Assembly (NCBI GenBank): GCA_030149685.1
Contig: JASLGI010000164.1
Span: 1-6,977 of the forward strand
Direction: 5' to 3'
Origin: Bacillaceae bacterium
Lineage (GTDB): Bacteria > Bacillota > Bacilli > Bacillales_A > Planococcaceae
DNA: 6,977 bases
In this document: piece by piece, positions 1 to 4,364 of the stretch
How the letters are laid out: every line of letters starts with the position of its first letter
Numbering within the stretch: the stretch's first letter is position 1
The notes under the pieces: model-generated
What the model saw: the letters and a program-made list of their open reading frames with translations, nothing else
The model's database searches: none
Told to the model about the DNA's origin: nothing
Program-made: the position numbers and the translations under genes

Positions 1-1247
1 TCTGTCCAAAAGTTATCCACATGTGGATAACTTTCTTTCACCGCATCTGAGAAATGTTTCATCAGTGGACCGAATGTGAGCACTCCCGTAATTTGTTCAG
101 GGTCGATCACTTTCGCTAACTCCGTATGGTATTGCACCGTCTCACTACCGAGTTCTAACATATCTCCGAGCAGTAACCATTTATTTGGACGTAGGTCGGT
201 TTCATTCATAAACTCAATCGCTGCTCGCACAGAAGAAGGTGCCGCATTGTAAGCATCGTTCAAGAAAAGCGTTCCTTCTTCTGTCATTACAGGTTGCATA
301 CGCATCGGTGTAAGCACCGCTTTACGTAAAGCTTGCTTCATTTCATCGTTCGTTAAACCGAGTGTTTGACCGATCACGAGAGCGACGAGCGCATTTTTTA
401 CTTGATGCTTCCCATAGACCGCAATTAAAAACTCTTCTTCTAGTAACCCTTTCGTCGAAAAAGACATACCTTCTGGACGTTGAACAATCGTTTCAGCATA
501 CATCGCACGTTCTTCAGATAAACCGAAGTCGACAGCTTGAACGGAAATCGTCGGCACGAGTGCACGTAACAGCGGTTCGTCTCCGTCATAGATGAAAAGG
601 CCGTCTTCTGGTAAATGTTCCGCTAACTCGAATTTCGCACGAGCAATTCCTTCGCGCGATCCTAAGTCTTCCATATGCGCTTCGCCGATATTCGTAATGA
701 CGCCGATCGACGGACGAGCAATTGCTGCTAACTCCGCAATTTCACCAAAACCGCTCATACCCATTTCTAAAATCGCTACTTCTGTATCTTCTGGCATATT
801 TAATAAAGTAATCGGTAAACCGAGTTCGTTATTAAAATTCCCTTCTGTTTTTGCGACTTTTTTATACGGTGATAATACGGAAGCGATGAAATCTTTCGTC
901 GATGTTTTCCCATTTGACCCAGTGACACCAATGACGGTTGCGTCTAACTCTTCGCGATAATGAGTAGCAAGTTGCTGAATCGCTCGCTCACTATCTTCAA
1001 CGAAAATAAGTGGCACCTCACTCGGCGGATTCGGTTCGTCTTTCAGCCATAAAGAAGCCGCTGCGCCGTCTTCGATCGCTTGGCGAACGAAACGGTGACC
1101 ATTGGCATGTTCGCCGCGAAACGGAACGAATAAATCTCCTTCTTTCACGACACGAGAATCGATCGCGACACCTGTCACGATGACTCCTTCTTCTCGCTGC
1201 ACATCCGCATCTAACCAAGTTGCTAGTTGTTGTAATGATCGTTTCAA
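1..1247 (-). CDS. murF: UDP-N-acetylmuramoyl-tripeptide--D-alanyl-D-alanine ligase (MurF), 3' end outside the window
   Basis: MurF is the cytoplasmic Mur ligase that joins D-Ala-D-Ala to UDP-MurNAc-tripeptide using ATP, completing the pentapeptide precursor. I translated 415 full codons from the minus strand. The N-terminal uridine-binding domain has DSR near residue 30. The P-loop GVTGSNGKTST is at about 107-117, followed by TEGNFNNELGLP (134-145), EMGMSGFGEI (161-170), TNIGEAHMEDLG (185-196) and NDAYNA (330-335), all typical of MurF. Family members are about 450 residues, so roughly 40 C-terminal residues lie beyond position 1. The start is TTG at 1247: a stop codon lies just upstream in frame, and GAGGG at 1255-1259 sits 7 bases before it. 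That ribosome site overlaps the ddl stop codon, so the two genes are probably translationally coupled. Whether the third stem residue is Lys or diaminopimelate cannot be read from this. Confidence 0.96.
   Translation of the reverse strand, partial: MKRSLQQLATWLDADVQREEGVIVTGVAIDSRVVKEGDLFVPFRGEHANGHRFVRQAIEDGAAASLWLKDEPNPPSEVPLIFVEDSERAIQQLATHYREELDATVIGVTGSNGKTSTKDFIASVLSPYKKVAKTEGNFNNELGLPITLLNMPEDTEVAILEMGMSGFGEIAELAAIARPSIGVITNIGEAHMEDLGSREGIARAKFELAEHLPEDGLFIYDGDEPLLRALVPTISVQAVDFGLSEERAMYAETIVQRPEGMSFSTKGLLEEEFLIAVYGKHQVKNALVALVIGQTLGLTNDEMKQALRKAVLTPMRMQPVMTEEGTLFLNDAYNAAPSSVRAAIEFMNETDLRPNKWLLLGDMLELGSETVQYHTELAKVIDPEQITGVLTFGPLMKHFSDAVKESYPHVDNFWT
9..34. repeat. Perfect 26-bp palindrome of two head-to-head consensus DnaA boxes inside murF
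   Basis: Positions 9-34 read identically on both strands. The core is TTATCCACA at 13-21 on the plus strand, directly abutting its reverse complement TGTGGATAA at 22-30. TTATCCACA is the consensus DnaA box of Bacillota and E. coli. The palindrome lies in the murF reading frame (codons for Ser-Tyr-Pro-His-Val-Asp-Asn-Phe, residues 406-413). The palindrome and both box matches are seen directly. Binding of DnaA is inference, and the sequence could be a coding coincidence or another protein's site. Confidence 0.6.
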
Positions 1248-1257
1248 ACGAGTTCCC

Positions 1258-2325
1258 TCACTTTATTGTATATTGGATTTGTTGTTTTTCTTCATAACGG
1301 TCGAACGCATATTGAATGAGGCGGTCGATCAATGTTGGATAATCGACGTCTGTTGCTTTCCAAAGAAGTGGGAACATACTCGTCGGCGTAAACCCTGGCA
1401 TCGTATTCACTTCGTTAATAAACACTTCATCTTTTGCTGTTACAAAAAAGTCTGCGCGAACGAGACCCGAACAATCTAAAACATTAAAAGCAGCAATTGC
1501 CATCGCGGTCATTTGTTGCTTTACTTCTTTTGAAACATCTGCTGGAATAATGAGTTCTGTCGATGCGTCCGCATATTTCGCTTCATAATCATAGAAGTCA
1601 ACATCTTTCGGACGAATTTCACCAGGAACTGAACAGTGCGTCTCATTGTAACCGAGTACACCCATTTCAATTTCACGTGCGTCGATTCCTTGTTCAACGA
1701 CAATTTTTCGGTCGAACTTTAATGCTTCATCAATCCCTTTTGCTAAAGAATCACGGTCTGTCGCTTTCGTAATTCCGACACTTGACCCTGCATTCGCTGG
1801 CTTAACGAAAAGAGGCCATTCAAAATTATTTTCAGCATCTGTCAACAATTGTTCACGCGCATGTTCCCATTCGTAACGGACGAATGTCATATAAGGCACT
1901 TGTGCTAATCCAGCGTGATCAAATAACTGTTTCATGACGACTTTATCCATTCCTGCAGACGATGCAAGTACGCCGTTGCCGACATAAGGGACATCTAACA
2001 CTTCAAATAATCCTTGAACAGTACCATCTTCTCCATTCGTTCCGTGAAGTAAAGGGAAGAAGACGTCGATTGGTGTTGAACCTTCGCGGAAAAGTTGTGC
2101 GATAGAATCGGTACTTCCTTCTCCTGAAATGACGAGCTCTTCGACTGACGTGAACGGTTGAGCGAGTACTTCACCTTTTCGCCAAATTCCGTCGTTCGTA
2201 ATATAAATTGGCACGACATCATATTTTGTGAAATCAATTGCCTTCATTACAGCAAATGCTGTAGAGAGCGATACTTCGTGTTCGGCAGACTTACCACCGT
2301 AAATGAGACCAACATGTTTTTTCAT
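1258..2325 (-). CDS. ddl: D-alanine--D-alanine ligase (Ddl)
   Basis: Ddl condenses two D-alanines with ATP in the cytoplasm to give the dipeptide that MurF adds to the peptidoglycan precursor. The 355-residue protein is normal length for Gram-positive Ddl. The N-terminal GGKSAEHEVS (10-19) carries the D-Ala-binding Glu15. FPLLHGTNGEDGTVQG (90-105), the ATP-grasp segment FVKPANAGSSVGI (173-185), VVEQGIDAREIE (209-220), SGLVRADFF (286-294) and INEVNTMPGFT (303-313) follow in the expected order. The omega-loop motif YDYEAKY ends in Tyr251, the position of Tyr216 in E. coli DdlB. That residue marks D-Ala-D-Ala rather than D-Ala-D-Lac ligases, so this is a housekeeping enzyme and not a VanA-type one. 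ATG at 2325 is preceded by AAGGAG (2335-2340), 9 bases away. It is the first gene of a ddl-murF operon and is divergent from rodA. Confidence 0.97.
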   Translation of the reverse strand: MKKHVGLIYGGKSAEHEVSLSTAFAVMKAIDFTKYDVVPIYITNDGIWRKGEVLAQPFTSVEELVISGEGSTDSIAQLFREGSTPIDVFFPLLHGTNGEDGTVQGLFEVLDVPYVGNGVLASSAGMDKVVMKQLFDHAGLAQVPYMTFVRYEWEHAREQLLTDAENNFEWPLFVKPANAGSSVGITKATDRDSLAKGIDEALKFDRKIVVEQGIDAREIEMGVLGYNETHCSVPGEIRPKDVDFYDYEAKYADASTELIIPADVSKEVKQQMTAMAIAAFNVLDCSGLVRADFFVTAKDEVFINEVNTMPGFTPTSMFPLLWKATDVDYPTLIDRLIQYAFDRYEEKQQIQYTIK

Positions 2326-2363
2326 AAGTAATGACTCCTTTATACGTTCTTTTCATTCCTTAT

Positions 2364-2372
2364 AGTTTACCA
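2364..2372 (-). promoter_or_regulatory. Candidate extended -10 of the ddl-murF promoter
   Basis: On the minus strand this reads TGG followed by TAAACT, matching the TGn extended -10 layout, about 40 bases before the ddl ATG. No good -35 is seen 16-18 bases upstream (TTTCGT/TTCGTC at best). An overlapping TATAAG lies a few bases further on. This is a weak call made from position and the extended -10 only. Confidence 0.3.
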
Positions 2373-2443
2373 TGAATAGACGTGAGACGAAAACGAAAGA
2401 TGAAGGAAACTTCAATCATTTTCATCCGTCTAATGATAAGTAG

Positions 2444-2473
2444 TTGAAATTCGGTTATAATTAATAGTATCAT
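2444..2473 (+). promoter_or_regulatory. Candidate sigma-A promoter of rodA
   Basis: TTGAAA (2444-2449) and TATCAT (2468-2473) are separated by 18 bases and each match five of six consensus positions. The predicted transcript start would be near 2480, about 35 bases before the rodA GTG. A perfect TATAAT also occurs at 2456-2461 but has no -35 at a suitable distance. The rest of the 2326-2514 intergenic stretch holds the divergent ddl promoter and a small dyad, TGAAG/CTTCA, at 2401-2414. Confidence 0.5.
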
Positions 2474-2514
2474 TTAAATTTTCACTATATCGTACGGAAG
2501 AAAAGGTGACTTGT

Positions 2515-3699
2515 GTGAAAAATTTCGAAGAATTGAAAGACCGTTTCGTCAAACAATTTGACTGGTCTTTGCTCATCATTTTAATTTTGCTCGCTATCGT
2601 CAGTATCGTCGCCATCTCTTCTGCTCAAACGACGAGTCAATACCCGGTAAACTATGCGGTTCGACAAGTCGTCTGGTTCGGTGTTGGATTTTTCATCATT
2701 TTAATGACCCTCGTATTAGAACCTGAGCAGTATAAAAAGATTTCTTGGTGGCTTTTCGGTTTCGGAATCATTTTACTCTTACTCGTAAAATTCGGACCAG
2801 AATCAATCGCTGAAACGAGTAAAGGAGCGAAACGTTGGTTAAACGTACCGGTTATCGGACGAATTCAGCCATCGGAGTTCGTAAAATCATTTTATATTTT
2901 AGCTTTAGCTGCTGTCGTGAGTCACCATAATGAAAATACGGTTTATCGCGATTTAAAAACCGACTTCGTGTTACTCGGTAAAATTTTCGCCACGTTAATC
3001 GTGCCACTTTATTTCATTATTGGACAAGACTTAGGTACAGCACTCGTCTTCCTAGCAATTACAGGCTCTGTCATTATCGTTAGCGGAATTTCTTGGCGTA
3101 TTTTACTTCCAGTATTTACGAGCGCCATCGCATTAGGTACGACCGTTTTATGGATGGCCGTTTATGCGCAAGACTTTTTAGAAGAGCGTCTCGGTATCGC
3201 CGAATATCGAATGAAGCGTGTATACTCATGGCTTGATCCGTATTCATATCCGTCACAAGAAGGATTTAACTTAATTCAAACGATGACTGCTATCGGCTCT
3301 GGAGAAATCGTCGGTAAAGGGTTTAAAGAACGAGAAGTAATGGTACCTGAAAACCATACAGACTTTATTTTCAGTGTCATCGGAGAAGAATTCGGATTTA
3401 TCGGAGCAAGTATTGTCATTATTTTGTTTTTCATCTTAATTTATCATTTGACGAAAACAGCGCTCGAATTACGCGACCCGTTCAGTGTTTATGTCACAAC
3501 GGGAGTCATCGCTATGATCGCTTTCCACGTCATTGAAAATATCGGAATGAATATTCAATTGCTTCCGATCACAGGTATTCCACTTCCATTCATTAGTTAT
3601 GGAGGTAGTTCGATCTTCAGTATGTCGCTTGCTATCGGGCTCATCTTTAGTATGAAATACCATCACCGAGCGTACATGTTCGACGATGACACCGTCTAA
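2515..3699 (+). CDS. rodA: SEDS-family peptidoglycan glycosyltransferase, RodA type
   Basis: RodA is an integral membrane glycosyltransferase that polymerises lipid II into glycan strands, normally with a class B penicillin-binding protein as partner. The 394-residue protein has about ten hydrophobic segments, starting at about residues 18-36 and 50-67. SEDS signatures are GAKRWLN (104-110), RIQPSEFVK (116-124), GQDLGTALVF (170-179), PSQEGFNLIQ (246-255), VPENHTDFIFSVIGEEFG (277-294) and TGIPLPFISYGGSS (353-366). Trp108 and Asp283 match the positions reported as essential in Bacillus subtilis RodA (Trp105, Asp280). The NHTDFIF wording and the neighbouring ddl-murF favour RodA over FtsW, but they are paralogues and the split is not absolute. 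I chose GTG at 2515 because AAGGTGA (2503-2509) sits 5 bases before it. An in-frame GTG at 2506 would add three residues and has a poorer ribosome site. A strong terminator follows 4 bases after the stop. Confidence 0.92.
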   Translation: MKNFEELKDRFVKQFDWSLLIILILLAIVSIVAISSAQTTSQYPVNYAVRQVVWFGVGFFIILMTLVLEPEQYKKISWWLFGFGIILLLLVKFGPESIAETSKGAKRWLNVPVIGRIQPSEFVKSFYILALAAVVSHHNENTVYRDLKTDFVLLGKIFATLIVPLYFIIGQDLGTALVFLAITGSVIIVSGISWRILLPVFTSAIALGTTVLWMAVYAQDFLEERLGIAEYRMKRVYSWLDPYSYPSQEGFNLIQTMTAIGSGEIVGKGFKEREVMVPENHTDFIFSVIGEEFGFIGASIVIILFFILIYHLTKTALELRDPFSVYVTTGVIAMIAFHVIENIGMNIQLLPITGIPLPFISYGGSSIFSMSLAIGLIFSMKYHHRAYMFDDDTV

Positions 3700-3703
3700 T
3701 GAC

Positions 3704-3740
3704 AAAAGCGCGTATCCTTTTTACTGGATGCGCGCTTTTT
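3704..3740 (+). terminator. Intrinsic terminator of rodA
   Basis: A 14-bp stem pairs 3704-3717 with 3726-3739, with one G-T wobble, an 8-base loop and a run of five T at 3736-3740. The GC-rich core is GCGCG/CGCGC. The outer arms are AAAA and TTTT, so the structure could also act on minus-strand transcripts as a backup for the small convergent gene. Confidence 0.92.
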
Positions 3741-3746
3741 ACATAT

Positions 3747-3776
3747 AAAAAAAACGACGAATACGAAATTCGCCGT
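3747..3776 (-). terminator. Intrinsic terminator of the 49-residue gene, minus strand
   Basis: Read on the minus strand, ACGGCGAAT and ATTCGTCGT form a 9-bp stem with one G-U wobble around a 5-base loop (TTCGT). Eight T residues follow (plus-strand A run 3747-3754). It begins 6 bases after the stop codon of the small gene and so serves it. It is separate from the rodA terminator next to it. Confidence 0.85.
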
Positions 3777-3782
3777 ACGATG

Positions 3783-3932
3783 CTATGACTGTGTGTGAGG
3801 CTCTGCATCTTCAAAACATACAGGTGGTGCGAGTGCTTTCAACATTTCAAGTCGTGATTTCGTTAATGTTGCCGTGACTCCGAGTTTCGTTAACATTTCA
3901 ACGATTGATTCTACATTATTTTTTTCTGACAA
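3783..3932 (-). CDS. Small hypothetical protein, 49 residues, divergent from copZ-copA
   Basis: I do not recognise this family. The protein starts at TTG (3932) as MSEKNNVESIVEMLTKLGV and runs 49 residues. It has no signal peptide or membrane segment. Two short amphipathic helices look likely (about 6-17 and 24-35), followed by a Pro-Pro-Val-Cys-Phe turn (36-40) and an acidic tail with one His (46). It is mildly acidic and holds a single Cys. The reading frame stays open upstream to 4067, but GAGGTGG (3939-3945), 6 bases before the TTG, fixes the start. A promoter (4006-4034) and a terminator (3747-3776) bracket it, which argues strongly that it is expressed. It is convergent with rodA and divergent from the copper operon. 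It is much shorter than CsoR and lacks that family's Cys-His-His-Cys set, so a copper-regulator role is not supported, though it cannot be excluded. Confidence 0.75.
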   Translation of the reverse strand: MSEKNNVESIVEMLTKLGVTATLTKSRLEMLKALAPPVCFEDAEPHTQS

Positions 3933-3971
3933 TGAATTCCACCTCGACCTTTCTTCACACGTTTCTTCTTT

Positions 3972-4018
3972 ATTGTAACACGATTTAATTGTTCGGAACG
4001 TTTCAATTATGTTACAAT
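3972..4018. promoter_or_regulatory. Symmetric inverted repeats around the small gene's transcript start
   Basis: ATTGTAAC (3972-3979) and GTTACAAT (4011-4018) are exact reverse complements. They share their centre, base 3995, with a smaller dyad GTTC-g-GAAC (3991-3999). A third pair, AATTG (3987-3991) and CAATT (4004-4008), is slightly off centre. The right outer arm begins inside the predicted -10 and the inner dyad lies on the predicted start point. This suggests an operator or a 5' leader hairpin. The dyads are seen directly; the role is inferred. Confidence 0.4.
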
Positions 4019-4034
4019 TATTAACTTTTGTTAA
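4006..4034 (-). promoter_or_regulatory. Candidate promoter of the 49-residue gene
   Basis: On the minus strand, TTAACA (4029-4034) and CATAAT (4006-4011) are separated by exactly 17 bases. Each hexamer matches five of six consensus positions. Transcription would start near 3999, giving a leader of about 67 bases before the TTG. The -35 lies only 9 bases from the -35 of the divergent copZ promoter, so the two are back to back. Confidence 0.55.
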
Positions 4035-4043
4035 ATCAATTCT

Positions 4044-4072
4044 TTGACTACGCCTCTGAATCATCATATGAT
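4044..4072 (+). promoter_or_regulatory. Promoter of the copZ-copA operon
   Basis: TTGACT (4044-4049) and TATGAT (4067-4072) have a 17-base spacer, each five of six to consensus. The standard spacing argues against a MerR/CueR-type activated promoter, which uses 19-20 bases. A perfect 10-bp palindrome, ATCATATGAT (4063-4072), covers the -10 and could be a repressor site. No CopY box (TACAnnTGTA) and no GC-rich CsoR-type operator were seen. Confidence 0.7.
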
Positions 4073-4113
4073 ATTTTTGTGAAGTTTAAAATCAAAAGAA
4101 AGTAGGAGATTGT

Positions 4114-4329
4114 ATGTCAACGATGATTTTTCATGTCGAAGGGATGTCTTGTAACCATTGTGTACAAGCAGTAGAATCAAATGTCGCACCAATCGATGGT
4201 GTCGATACTGTCTCTGTCGATTTAGATAAAGGGCTCGTTACGGTTGAAGGTAGCGCACAGCCATTCACAATTGAAGAAACGATTGAAGCACAAGGCTTTG
4301 ACGTAACAAAAAGTGAGAAAACAGAGTGA
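4114..4329 (+). CDS. copZ: Copper chaperone CopZ
   Basis: CopZ is a cytosolic Cu+ carrier that delivers copper to the CopA ATPase and to copper-responsive regulators. The 71-residue protein is a single HMA (ferredoxin-like) domain of the usual length. The metal site is GMSCNHC (10-16), with Cys13 and Cys16, as in Bacillus and Staphylococcus CopZ. The C-terminal loop has Gly-Phe-Asp-Val (61-64), where B. subtilis CopZ has Tyr. ATG at 4114 follows AGGAG (4104-4108) by 5 bases. The promoter lies 42 bases upstream. The stop codon is inside a hairpin at 4318-4342 that separates it from copA, 35 bases downstream. The two form one operon, probably induced by copper, though the regulator is not in this window. 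Confidence 0.94.
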   Translation: MSTMIFHVEGMSCNHCVQAVESNVAPIDGVDTVSVDLDKGLVTVEGSAQPFTIEETIEAQGFDVTKSEKTE

Positions 4330-4343
4330 GATACTCTGTTTTT
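4318..4343 (+). terminator. Intercistronic hairpin with T-tract between copZ and copA (attenuator-like)
   Basis: AAAACAGAGT (4318-4327) pairs perfectly with ACTCTGTTTT (4333-4342) around the 5-base loop GAGAT, and a T run covers 4339-4343. The 10-bp stem is only modestly GC rich, so partial termination is likelier than a full stop. The copZ stop codon (4327-4329) lies at the top of the 5' arm, so a ribosome finishing copZ would cover the stem. Inferred role: more copZ than copA transcript. Confidence 0.6.
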
Positions 4344-4364
4344 CTTGTATAAGGAGGGAATCTT

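Noticed and set aside
362..960. Open frames on the plus strand across murF (362-595 and 592-960)
   Set aside because: They are antisense to clear murF coding sequence, have low-complexity Ser/Arg-rich translations, no convincing ribosome site and no recognisable motif.
1258..2325. VanA-type D-Ala-D-Lac ligase (vancomycin resistance)
   Set aside because: The omega loop has YDYEAKY with Tyr251, the mark of ordinary D-Ala-D-Ala ligases, and no vanH or vanX neighbours are present.
2451..2474. Possible Fur or PerR box (TTATAATTAATA) in the rodA promoter
   Set aside because: It lacks the second inverted half needed for a 7-1-7 Fur or PerR box. It is AT-rich promoter sequence.
3469..3705. Minus-strand open frame opposite the end of rodA
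   Set aside because: It is antisense to conserved SEDS motifs, and its translation shows no family features.
3990..4008. Possible catabolite repression (cre) site in the small gene's promoter
   Set aside because: GAAACGTTCC on the minus strand is cre-like but one base out of register with TGNAANCG, so it does not meet the consensus.
3933..4067. Upstream extension of the small minus-strand gene to 94 residues
   Set aside because: The extra codons cover the promoter and dyads, lack a ribosome site and read as non-coding. GAGGTGG points to the TTG at 3932.
4318..4343. Programmed frameshift or fusion between copZ and copA
   Set aside because: copA has its own strong ribosome site (4351-4357) and ATG, there is no slippery heptamer near the copZ stop, and both proteins are complete.
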